Shown here one piece after another: positions 57,242 to 64,000 of a stretch of 64,000 bases of DNA. Source of the stretch: Kribbella sp. VKM Ac-2568 (GTDB lineage Bacteria > Actinomycetota > Actinomycetes > Propionibacteriales > Kribbellaceae). The stretch covers positions 1 to 64,000 of the forward strand of contig NZ_SLVF01000015.1 in NCBI RefSeq assembly GCF_004345365.1. Reading direction: 5' to 3'. Under the pieces are notes generated by a model. The model saw only the letters and a list, made by a program, of their open reading frames with translations. It had not been told where the DNA came from and did no database searches. The stretch's first letter is position 1; each line of letters begins with the position of its first letter. Made by a program: the position numbers and the translations under genes.

Positions 57242-58504
57242 TCAGACGGGTGGCAGGTCGGCGCTGAGGCTGAGGAGGCGGTCCAGTACTGCGCCGCCGG
57301 AGGCCCGGCCGCCGTCGTGCTCCCACTCGTTGGTGATCCAGGTCACGAGATTGCCGATCCGGCCGGCCGTGGTGAGGGACAGGCTCGCGTCGACGTACAT
57401 GTCGTCGTGCCAGATCGCCGCGGCCACCGGGACGCGGTTGTCCCGCAGCCGCGCGACGTCGTACAGGGGTGTCCAGTCGGTGGCGGTGGCGAGCAGGTCG
57501 GCCGCCTCCGCGAAGGGCTGCAGGCCATCCATTTCCTGCAGCATCCAGGGGTAGATCATCTCGCCGGTGAACAGCAGGGGAGACGCGTCCTCGCCGAACT
57601 CGGGCGGCCGCAGACGGGCGGCCGCCCAGTTGGTCGGTCGCTCGTCCTGGGCGTAGATGCTCTCGTGCAGCACCACGAAGATCGGCTCGAGTCCCATCGT
57701 GGTGCGGCCCATCGCCCAGCGCAGGAAGCCGCGTGACAACTCGTCGCCGTCCCAGGCCTCGTCGACCGCCCAGTGCAGCGCCTCCGCGTAGTCGCCCATG
57801 CCGAGCCCGAACCCGAGGGTCTGGAACCGCCTGACGGTCAGCCGATCACCGTCCGGAAGCCGTAGGTCGTTGTCCCGTAGGTGATCCGCGATCCGGCGGA
57901 CCCGGTCGACGTCCTCGGGATAGCGCCGGTAGAACGCCTCGGTCTTCGCGCGGACGCGGGGATACGTGCGGCTGTAGACGTCGTCGGCGGTGGCGTCGAG
58001 GCCGGGGAGACCGCCGGTGATCAGGCTGGCGCGGAGACCCTCGGGCGCCTGCGACAAGTAGGTGAGCGTGATGAAGCCGCCGTAGCTCTGGCCAAGCGTC
58101 GTCCACGGCTCGCCCGGGCTGAGCTCGGCGCGGATGAGCTCGAGGTCCTTGACGATCGAGTCCGCGCGGAAGTGACGCAGGTACGCCGCCAGCTCGTCGG
58201 GAGTTCTGCTTGTTGCCGTTCTAGGAGTGACCGGAGTACTGCGGCCGGTGCCGCGCTGGTCGACCAGGAGCACTCGGTAGTCGCGGGTGGCGCGTTCGAG
58301 CCAGCCACTCGCGGCCATCGGCCGAGGTGCGGACATGCCTGGTCCGCCCTGCAGGTAGACCAGCCAGGGCAGGTCCGAGTCCACCTTCGTCGAGGCGACG
58401 GCCTCGCGCGCCAGCACCTCGATCGTCGGTCCGTCGGGTCGCGCGTGGTCCAGCGGAACGGTGAACAGGTGATCGCTGACGACAAGTCCAGGAAGTCTCG
58501 GCAC
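57242..58504 (-). CDS. Alpha/beta hydrolase of peptidase S33 type (proline iminopeptidase-like)
   Basis: 420 residues from GTG 58504. DHLFTVPLDHARPDGPTIEVLAREAV...PWLVYLQGGPGMSAPRP is the signature HGGPG-like oxyanion loop (here QGGPG); DYRVLLVDQRGTGRSTPV; nucleophile elbow WTTLGQSYGGFITLTYLS; later Asp and His in VPVAAAIWHDDMYVDASLS and GNLVTWITNEWEHDGGRASGGAVLDRLL. It likely cleaves N-terminal proline or an amide/ester from small peptides. It shares strand with the TetR gene upstream, separated by a 24-bp tandem repeat. The GTG start is crowded by the Shine-Dalgarno-like GGGGAGG, so the exact start is uncertain. Confidence 0.87.
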   Translation of the reverse strand: MPRLPGLVVSDHLFTVPLDHARPDGPTIEVLAREAVASTKVDSDLPWLVYLQGGPGMSAPRPMAASGWLERATRDYRVLLVDQRGTGRSTPVTPRTATSRTPDELAAYLRHFRADSIVKDLELIRAELSPGEPWTTLGQSYGGFITLTYLSQAPEGLRASLITGGLPGLDATADDVYSRTYPRVRAKTEAFYRRYPEDVDRVRRIADHLRDNDLRLPDGDRLTVRRFQTLGFGLGMGDYAEALHWAVDEAWDGDELSRGFLRWAMGRTTMGLEPIFVVLHESIYAQDERPTNWAAARLRPPEFGEDASPLLFTGEMIYPWMLQEMDGLQPFAEAADLLATATDWTPLYDVARLRDNRVPVAAAIWHDDMYVDASLSLTTAGRIGNLVTWITNEWEHDGGRASGGAVLDRLLSLSADLPPV

Positions 58505-58510
58505 CTCCCC

Positions 58511-58629
58511 ATCCTGTCCGGGACCGAGGTCAGGCTCCTCTCCGGGACCGAGGTGAGGATCCTGTCCGGGACCGAGGTGAGGATCCTCTCCGGAGCCAGG
58601 GGCAGGACCCTGTCCGGCCGGAGGTCAGG
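58511..58629. repeat. 24-bp tandem repeat between TetR and hydrolase genes
   Basis: Five units of 24 bases, each like ATCCTGTCCGGGACCGAGGT plus CAGG or GAGG, the last two diverged. The array runs from just before the hydrolase start to the stop of the TetR gene (58625). The unit length is a multiple of three but no gene reads through it. Confidence 0.88.
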
Positions 58630-59245
58630 GGAGCTGGGCGGGTTGGGTCGCGGAGGAGGGGAGTTCGTCGACGAGCGCGAGGGTCGCGCGGATCCTGGCG
58701 ACATGGTCGGTCGGGGTGTCGCCGGCCAGGATCTGGCGGATCGACTCGAGATGCACGGTCCGGTACGCCGCGGCCGTCAGCGCGGCGGTCAACCGCGGTT
58801 GGGCGACGTTGGTGGCGGCCATCGCTGCGGCGACCGCGTCTTCGAGCATCTCGGCGAGTTCCCGGGCTCGCGCCTGAAGCGCGCGTGACCCCGCGACCAG
58901 CCGCCAGAAACTGGCGAACCGGGGACGCATCGCCGCCGCGGGATGCCCCGCCTCGGCCAGCTCGACCAGCAGGTCGGAGATCGCCCGTACCGCGGAGGTC
59001 GTGGCCTGGCGGTCGCGCACAGCCGCGACGAACATCGCCTCGGTCTCCGGGTAGCGGTCGAACAGCAGGTCTTCCTTGCGTGGGAAGTGCGCGAAGACGG
59101 TGGGCCTGGCGACGTCGGCGGCCTCGGCGATCTGCGAGACCGACACCTCGTCGAAGCCGTGCTCGAGGAACAGGGCGGTGGCGATGTCGGAGATGTGCGT
59201 CCGGACCGCGGCCTTCTTCCGCTCGCGGCGACCCTGCTGTTCCAT
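58625..59245 (-). CDS. TetR-family repressor
   Basis: 206 residues. HTH: RRERKKAAVRTHISDIATALFLEHGFDEVSVSQIAEAADVARPTVFAHFPRKEDLLFDRYPE, then an all-helical ligand domain (AISDLLVELAEAGHPAAAMRPRFASFWRLVAGSRALQARARELAEMLEDAVAAAM). The palindrome CATACTGAGTATG at 59271 lies in the divergent promoter, so it probably represses itself and the plus-strand gene at 59309. It may also affect the hydrolase that follows it. Confidence 0.9.
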   Translation of the reverse strand: MEQQGRRERKKAAVRTHISDIATALFLEHGFDEVSVSQIAEAADVARPTVFAHFPRKEDLLFDRYPETEAMFVAAVRDRQATTSAVRAISDLLVELAEAGHPAAAMRPRFASFWRLVAGSRALQARARELAEMLEDAVAAAMAATNVAQPRLTAALTAAAYRTVHLESIRQILAGDTPTDHVARIRATLALVDELPSSATQPAQLP

Positions 59246-59253
59246 CCGCTGAG

Positions 59254-59283
59254 CATACTCGGATAAAAGACATACTGAGTATG
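59254..59283. promoter_or_regulatory. TetR operator
   Basis: Perfect palindrome CATACTGAGTATG at 59271-59283 plus a further half-site CATACTC at 59254, in the 63-base divergent gap between the repressor gene and the gene at 59309. Confidence 0.78.
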
Positions 59284-59308
59284 AGATTGACTGCTAGAGT
59301 GTCAGGCC

Positions 59309-60403
59309 ATGCGAGCCATCGGGGTGAACTACGACACGGGAATGGAAGTCGAAGGGCGGACAACTCGCTCGGTCTTCGACCAGGCGACGGCACGCCGCGA
59401 ACTGCGGGTCATCGCTGACGAACTGCACGCGAAGGCTGTCCGGTTGAGCGGCAGCCACCTGGATCGGCTGGCCGTCGCCGGAGCAGAAGCACTCGCCGCC
59501 GGCCTGGACCTCTGGTTCTCGCCGGTCGCCACGGACCTCGAACCGGACGAGCTGATCGCCTTTCTCGCCGCCGCAGCGACCCAGGCAGAGCACCTGCGAA
59601 CCGACGCAGCCACCCAAGGCGTACAGGCGGAAGGGCCGAGCGCATCCGCTGAAGAAGGCGGTGAGCAGCCGGGGGAGGCCCCGCCGGAGGCGACCTCGCC
59701 GGAGGTCGTGCTGGTGCTCGGGTTCGAGATCTCCTTGTCGTGCAAGGGGTTCGTGCCGGGGGACACGATGGAGGAGCGGCTGGGAACGATGATGGATCAG
59801 ACCACCTGGACGGATCCGGAGAAGCTGGCCCGGATGCAGCAGGGGCTCGAGCGCTGGGGCCAGGTGCAGGGGCAGATCGCCGAGGCGGCGCGCAGTGAGT
59901 TCGGCGGCCGGATCACCTACGCCGCCGGGATGTGGGAGGACGTCGACTGGAGCCTGTTCGACATCGTCTCCCTCGACGCCTACCGCGATGCCCAGAACGC
60001 ATCGACCTTCCGCGAACAGGTGGCGGAGCGGTCGCGGTGGGGTAAGCCGCTCGCCGTCACGGAGTTCGGCTGCGCCACCTATCGAGGAGCCGCCGACCGC
60101 GGCGGTTCCGGCTGGATGATCGTCGACCGCTCGGTCGACCCACCGGTCATCAACGGGCACTACGAGCGAGACGAGGAGGAACAGGTGACGTATCTGCAGG
60201 AGTTGGCCGAGGTGTTCGACCAGATCGACGCGGCCGCCTTCTGGTTCAGCTTCGCCGGCTACGAACTGCCGCACGACCCGGACGACCCGGCCCACGACCT
60301 CGACCTCTCGGCGTACGGGCTGGTCGCCACGAGTCCAGACGGCACCTGGCGCCGCAAACGCGCCTTCGACGCATTGGCCGAACTGAACGCGAAGCGAGTC
60401 TGA
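59309..60403 (+). CDS. TIM-barrel-like protein, probable glycosidase relative
   Basis: 364 residues. MRAIGVNYDTGMEVEGRTTRSVFDQATARRELRVIADELHAKAVRLSGSHLDRLAVAGAEALAAGLDLWFSPVATDLEPDELIAFLAAAATQAEHLR is a barrel start. A ~35-residue acidic Pro/Ala/Glu linker follows (GVQAEGPSASAEEGGEQPGEAPPEATSPE), then VVLVLGFEISLSCKGFVPGDTMEERLGTMMDQTTW, GRITYAAGMWEDVDWSLFDIVSLDAYRD, KPLAVTEFGCATYRGAADRGG (Glu in TEFG like GH catalytic Glu) and DAAAFWFSFAGYE. Relatives are sometimes named abortive infection proteins without evidence. It is divergent from and probably repressed by the TetR protein. Confidence 0.7.
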   Translation: MRAIGVNYDTGMEVEGRTTRSVFDQATARRELRVIADELHAKAVRLSGSHLDRLAVAGAEALAAGLDLWFSPVATDLEPDELIAFLAAAATQAEHLRTDAATQGVQAEGPSASAEEGGEQPGEAPPEATSPEVVLVLGFEISLSCKGFVPGDTMEERLGTMMDQTTWTDPEKLARMQQGLERWGQVQGQIAEAARSEFGGRITYAAGMWEDVDWSLFDIVSLDAYRDAQNASTFREQVAERSRWGKPLAVTEFGCATYRGAADRGGSGWMIVDRSVDPPVINGHYERDEEEQVTYLQELAEVFDQIDAAAFWFSFAGYELPHDPDDPAHDLDLSAYGLVATSPDGTWRRKRAFDALAELNAKRV

Positions 60404-60556
60404 TGCGGTACACCCCCACGGCTGCGACACGGCCGACGCGTACTCCAAGGGCACCAGCGCGCGATGTGATCCCGCTCTGCCTCGACGCAGCGGCCTCACG
60501 CGGTGATCGCCTGAAAGGCAGCGCGGTGAGCTCTTGAGAGGGCTAACGTAGGGCGG

Positions 60557-61423
60557 GTGCGAGTAGCTACCTGGAACGTCAACTCGGTGAAGCAGCGGAT
60601 GCCGCGGTTGTTGGGCTGGCTGGACGAACGGCAGCCCGATGTGGTCTGTCTGCAGGAGACGAAGCTCGCGGACGACGCCTTCACGAAGTTGCTCGGCGAG
60701 GAGTTGTCCGGCCGCGGCTACGAGACCGCCCTGTACGGCGAAGTGCAGTGGAACGGTGTCGCCCTGCTCTCCAAGGTCGGCCTGAAAGACGTCGTCAAGG
60801 GGGTCGCGGGAGCACCGGGATTCCCCGACCCGGAGGCGCGGGCGGTCGCGGCGACCTGCGGCGGGATCCGGGTGCACTCGCTGTACGTGCCGAACGGCCG
60901 GGTGCCCGACTCGGACCACTACCGCTACAAGCTCGAGTGGCTCGCCGCACTGAAGGAAGTCGTTGCCGACGGCCCGGCTGAGGCGATCGTCTGCGGCGAC
61001 ATGAACATCGCCCCGACCGATGCCGACGTCTTCGACCCTGCCGCTTACGTCGGCTCCACGCACGTGACCGCCCCCGAGCGGCAGGCTCTCGCGAACCTGA
61101 TGTCGACCGGGCTGCACGACGTGGTCCGGGACCGGTGGCCCGACGAGCGGGTGTTCAGCTACTGGGACTACCGCGCCGGGATGTTCCACCAGGACCTCGG
61201 GATGCGGATCGACCTGATGCTCGCGTCGGATCCGGTGGCCGAACGGGTCAAGGCCGCCTGGATCGATCGCAAGGCCCGCAAGGGAACCGGGCCGAGCGAC
61301 CACGCGCCGGTGATCATCGACCTGGACGTGGCGCCCGACGGCGACATCGGTCCGGTCGTGCCGCCGCCGTCTGCGCCGCGCGGCGGTCGCAAGCGCACCA
61401 CCAAGCTCCCGCAGAACCGCTGA
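60557..61423 (+). CDS. xthA: Exodeoxyribonuclease III
   Basis: 288 residues from GTG 60557. EEP fold with full active site: VATWNVNSVKQR, DVVCLQETKL (metal Glu), GIRVHSLYVPNGRVPDSDHYRYKLEWLAAL, CGDMNIAPTDADV (Asp-Met-Asn), FSYWDYRAGMFHQDLGMRIDLMLAS, SDHAPVIIDLD (catalytic Asp-His). It cleaves AP sites and trims 3' ends in DNA repair. The next gene begins 17 bases after its stop, on the same strand. Confidence 0.95.
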   Translation: MRVATWNVNSVKQRMPRLLGWLDERQPDVVCLQETKLADDAFTKLLGEELSGRGYETALYGEVQWNGVALLSKVGLKDVVKGVAGAPGFPDPEARAVAATCGGIRVHSLYVPNGRVPDSDHYRYKLEWLAALKEVVADGPAEAIVCGDMNIAPTDADVFDPAAYVGSTHVTAPERQALANLMSTGLHDVVRDRWPDERVFSYWDYRAGMFHQDLGMRIDLMLASDPVAERVKAAWIDRKARKGTGPSDHAPVIIDLDVAPDGDIGPVVPPPSAPRGGRKRTTKLPQNR

Positions 61424-61440
61424 GTGCGGAGCGGGCGTCG

Positions 61441-62628
61441 ATGCGGAAGAACTCGAGAAAGGCCGTCAGCCTGGCGGCCGTGCTCCTGAGCGTCGCGATC
61501 ACGGCGACGGCGTGCAGCGAGGACAAGGCCACCCCACCCCAGGCGATCGCCTGGACGAAGGTCGACCTGCCGGCCGAGCCCGTAGTACTGACCGGGCAGG
61601 GGACCGACCTGCTGATCGGGCTCCGGGACCGCGGCGCCAAGGTGGTCCCGCGGTTGCTGCTGCAGAAGCAGGACGGTGGCCGGCAGGAGATCAAGGTCGA
61701 GCCGAAGAGCCCGTACGCGTTCGAGGCGACCTGGCAGTCGATCGCGTACGACGGCCGGCGACTGCTCGCCCTGGGTGGCGCATCGGGCGGCGCACATTCC
61801 AACACCCGCTGGACGGTCTGGACCGGCTCGACGACCGCCCTCACCGAGCACCCGCAGGAGTTCAACACCTTCGGCGGACAGACCGCGGGTGCGCTGTACT
61901 CCGCGCTGATCACCCCGGCCGGCGAGGCGCTCGCCGGGTCGTGGGGTGGCCTGGCTGGTCTGGACGCGGCGATCTGGTTGCCGCAGGGCGACAAGTGGAA
62001 CCGGCAGGACTCTACTGGGACAGCCCTCCGCAGTACGCCGGCGCTGCTGGTGGGACCGAGCTTCGGTACGACGTCCGGCCGGCAACTCGTGCTCGTCGGA
62101 TCACAGGTCCGGCTGGCTCCGAACGTCGTCCAGCAGGAGGCTGCCGTCTGGCGATCGACCACCGTCAACCAGGGCTGGTCAGGTATCGCCCTGCCAGAGC
62201 CGGGCAACCGCAGCCAGGCGAACACCGTCAGCTGCACGGCGGACCTCTGCACGATCTCGGGGTACGTCGACGGCAAGCTGGCGATCTGGCAACTGCCGAG
62301 CACGCCGGCCAACGGGTCGTCGGCCGACGGCGGCTCCCAGGGGAAGCGGCTGAAGAACGTGCCGGGGATCACCGTCGGGGACAAGGACAAGGTGCCGCCA
62401 CCGGTCGTCGACAGCGGTCGCGTCTACCAGGTCGTTGCTGAAGGCAACAAGGTGAAGGTGGTCAGCGGTCACGACGACAGCTGGACCGTGCAGGACTCCA
62501 CCGGCTCGGAAGGCACCGACGGCCCAACAGGTGCCGTCAAGGACGTGGCGCTGATCGGTAAGACGCTCTACCTGCTGGCGGGTCCCGCCGACGGACCGGC
62601 CAGCCTCTGGAAAACGACCCTCAGCTGA
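61441..62628 (+). CDS. Lipoprotein, unknown (beta-propeller-like)
   Basis: 395 residues from ATG 61441. Signal peptide and lipobox: RKNSRKAVSLAAVLLSVAITATACSEDK (Cys ~25). The mature part has repeated W-rich beta blades: YAFEATWQSIAYDGRRLLALGGASGGAHSNTRWTVWTGS, FGGQTAGALYSALITPAGEALAGSWGGLAGLDAAIWLPQGDKWNRQDS, VSCTADLCTISGYVDGKLAIWQLPS, VYQVVAEGNKVKVVSGHDDSWTVQDS. It is likely a surface-anchored propeller. Its role is unknown. It may be co-transcribed with exonuclease III only by read-through. Confidence 0.8.
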   Translation: MRKNSRKAVSLAAVLLSVAITATACSEDKATPPQAIAWTKVDLPAEPVVLTGQGTDLLIGLRDRGAKVVPRLLLQKQDGGRQEIKVEPKSPYAFEATWQSIAYDGRRLLALGGASGGAHSNTRWTVWTGSTTALTEHPQEFNTFGGQTAGALYSALITPAGEALAGSWGGLAGLDAAIWLPQGDKWNRQDSTGTALRSTPALLVGPSFGTTSGRQLVLVGSQVRLAPNVVQQEAAVWRSTTVNQGWSGIALPEPGNRSQANTVSCTADLCTISGYVDGKLAIWQLPSTPANGSSADGGSQGKRLKNVPGITVGDKDKVPPPVVDSGRVYQVVAEGNKVKVVSGHDDSWTVQDSTGSEGTDGPTGAVKDVALIGKTLYLLAGPADGPASLWKTTLS

Positions 62629-62700
62629 GGGCGACCCGCAGCTGAACGTCGACCCTCAGCCGAGGGCGACCCCGCGGCTGAACGTCGCAGCTCAGCTGAG
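62622..62700. repeat. 36-bp imperfect tandem repeat at convergent gene ends
   Basis: Two units share GAGGGCGACCC, then GCNGCTGAACGTCG, then CTCAGC. It spans the stop codons of the lipoprotein gene (62628) and the DinB-like gene (62692). CTCAGCTGAG palindromes within it could end transcription from both sides. Confidence 0.72.
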
Positions 62701-63192
62701 CAGCCCCCGCACGTACGCCGCCTGACCCGCGTGCTGCAGGTCGTCGGCGATCACGCTGACCAGCCGCACGCCCAACGTCACCGGCGGGGTCCAGCGCTTG
62801 TCGACGATCCGGTCGAGGTCCTCGTCGGACAGCCCTTCCAGGAATCGGGTGGTCCGCGCGTGCACGGCGTCGTAGTACCCGGCGAGCAGGACGGCGGGGA
62901 CCTTCACGGCGGCGACGTCCTCGGCGCTGTGCCCGTAGCCGGTGTCGGACGGGTCGAACGGGAGGCCGAGCCGGTCGTGCCACCCGTCGGCGGTGTACAC
63001 CTGCTCGTAGCCGCCGGCGTCGGCCAGGTGGTCGTCCTGGATCCGGGTCAGGTGCCAGACCAGCCAGGCGATGGAGTTGCCGGTGCCGTCCGGCCGGATG
63101 CCGAGGTGCTTGTCGTCGAGCCGGTCGACGGCTTCGTGCACGACCTCCTTGATCCGGCCGAACGCGTCGATCAGCAGTTCGCTGGTGTTCAT
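62692..63192 (-). CDS. DinB/mycothiol-transferase-like protein
   Basis: 166 residues from ATG 63192. Metal-site His: NSIAWLVWHLTRIQDDHLADAGG (~residue 45) and VSVIADDLQHAGQAAYVRGLL near the C-terminus, the W-H-x3-R and H-A-G-Q-x2-Y pattern of DUF664-type mycothiol-dependent enzymes. Middle helices: AVKVPAVLLAGYYDAVHARTTRFLEGLSDEDLDRIVDKRWTPPVTLG. It may use mycothiol as a thiol cofactor. It is convergent with the lipoprotein gene. Confidence 0.85.
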   Translation of the reverse strand: MNTSELLIDAFGRIKEVVHEAVDRLDDKHLGIRPDGTGNSIAWLVWHLTRIQDDHLADAGGYEQVYTADGWHDRLGLPFDPSDTGYGHSAEDVAAVKVPAVLLAGYYDAVHARTTRFLEGLSDEDLDRIVDKRWTPPVTLGVRLVSVIADDLQHAGQAAYVRGLLS

Positions 63193-63397
63193 CGAATTCC
63201 CCTTCGTCGCACCGAGGCCGCCAGGCTACTTGCCGCCTCGGACAGTGCCCGGCAACCACCTCGGGAAACGTCTTCCGGCCCGGACCAGGCCCGCTGCGGG
63301 GAATTGCCGGACACGACCTAGTGTGGTGACGACCACCTGGTTCCCACGCCGGAGCAGTTCGCCGCGGGGGCCTGTTCTCTCGATCGAGGAGCAGTTG

Positions 63398-64000
63398 TGG
63401 AATACCGCACTCTGGGCAACAGCGGCGCTGTCGTCTCCACCTACGCGCTCGGCACGATGACCTTCGGCAACGAGACCAGCGAGGAGGGCGCGCGCGAGCA
63501 GCTCGACCGGTACGTCGAGGCCGGCGGCACCTTCATCGACACCGCCGACGTGTACTCGGCCGGCGTGTCCGAGCAGATCGTCGGCAGCTGGCTCGGCAAG
63601 AGCTCCCAGCGCGACAACATGGTCGTAGCGACCAAGGGACGATTCCCGACCGGCGACGGGCCGAACGACGTCGGCACCTCCCGGGTCCACCTCCGCCGCG
63701 CGCTCGACGCGTCGCTCAGCCGGCTCGGCGTGGACTACGTCGACCTGTACCAGTTGCACGCGTGGGACCCGGTCACGCCTCTGCAGGAGACCCTCGGCTT
63801 CCTCGAGGACGCGGCACGGGACGGCAAGATCGTGTACGGCGGCGTCTCCAACTTCACCGGGTGGCAGCTGCAGAAGGCGGCCGACCTGATCGACCGGCAG
63901 GGCTGGGCGCCACTTGTCACGCTGCAACCGCAGTACAACCTGCTCGTCCGTGAGATCGAGTGGGAGATCGTCCCGGCCGCGCTGGAGAACAAGCTCGGTC
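63398..64000 (+). CDS. Aldo/keto reductase, cut by the window end
   Basis: 201 residues visible from GTG 63398 (GAGGAG five bases before). Reads VEYRTLGNSGAVVSTYALGTMTFGNETSEEGAREQLDRYVEAGGTFIDTADVYSAGVSEQIVGSWLGKSSQRDNMVVATKGRFPTGDG, with the catalytic Asp/Tyr/Lys, then RLGVDYVDLYQLHAWDPVTPLQETLGFLEDAARDGKIVYGGVSNFTGWQLQKA. It belongs to the AKR subgroup with LGTMTFG, close to oxidoreductases acting on sugars or aryl alcohols. The C-terminal cofactor-binding part lies outside. Confidence 0.9.

Noticed and set aside
59294-61303. 669-codon minus-strand frame
   Set aside because: Shadow of the barrel protein and exonuclease III, no ribosome site and no recognisable domain.
1-64000. CRISPR array
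   Set aside because: No regularly spaced repeats with unique spacers were seen; the tandem arrays have no spacers and the dispersed repeats are kilobases apart.

Overview
The window is high-GC DNA with GTG and TTG starts, short overlaps between genes, and many LacI, TetR and NarL-type regulators. This points to an actinomycete. Family content (GPH sugar transporter, xylose locus, DinB/DUF664 proteins, DUF4394, DUF6325) fits a soil actinobacterium of the Kribbella/Nocardioidales type. That genus guess is inference; no marker gene here settles it.

Layout. Positions 1-29.6 kb look like an accessory, partly decayed region. It holds a truncated response regulator beside an intact histidine kinase, a frameshifted membrane protein, a frameshifted second sliding clamp (DnaN), a LysR fragment, a broken tyrosine recombinase, an IS256-type transposase scrap, half of a dihydrofolate-reductase-like gene, and many small single genes (GNAT, methyltransferase, DinB, VOC, DUF4304, DUF4291, HEAT-like proteins, APH-like kinase). 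It also holds stand-alone smpB and mraY genes. The mraY copy sits between two similar direct repeats that resemble the 3' part of tRNA-Thr, and a third tRNA-like piece (tRNA-Arg-like) lies at 29.5 kb. A family of short dispersed intergenic repeats runs through 7-24 kb. A large arylsulfatase (25-27.3 kb) lies in the same region.

From 29.9 kb onward the genes are intact and more orderly. They include a DUF4394 secreted protein, a CbxX/CfxQ-type AAA+ ATPase, a ZIP transporter, an enoyl-CoA hydratase-like protein followed by a 29-bp inverted-repeat element (probable MITE), and a thioredoxin-like protein. Next comes a sucrose locus (LacI regulator facing SRPBCC, GPH sugar transporter, universal stress protein, sucrose phosphorylase). 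After it is a minus-strand cluster (46-43 kb) of histidine kinase, response regulator, a small LecA-like protein and two unknown proteins. Then follows a xyloside/xylose locus (GH3 and LacI facing an ABC sugar importer and xylA).

The last 8 kb carries an aldo/keto reductase, an S33-type hydrolase, a TetR regulator facing a barrel-like protein, exonuclease III, a lipoprotein, a DinB protein, and the start of a second aldo/keto reductase cut by the window end.

Working together: the sucrose operon would import sucrose or a related disaccharide and split it by phosphorolysis. The xyloside locus would import an oligosaccharide, cleave it with the GH3 enzyme and feed xylose to xylose isomerase. 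Each locus has a LacI repressor with visible palindromes in the divergent promoter. No CRISPR array, rRNA or intact prophage was seen.
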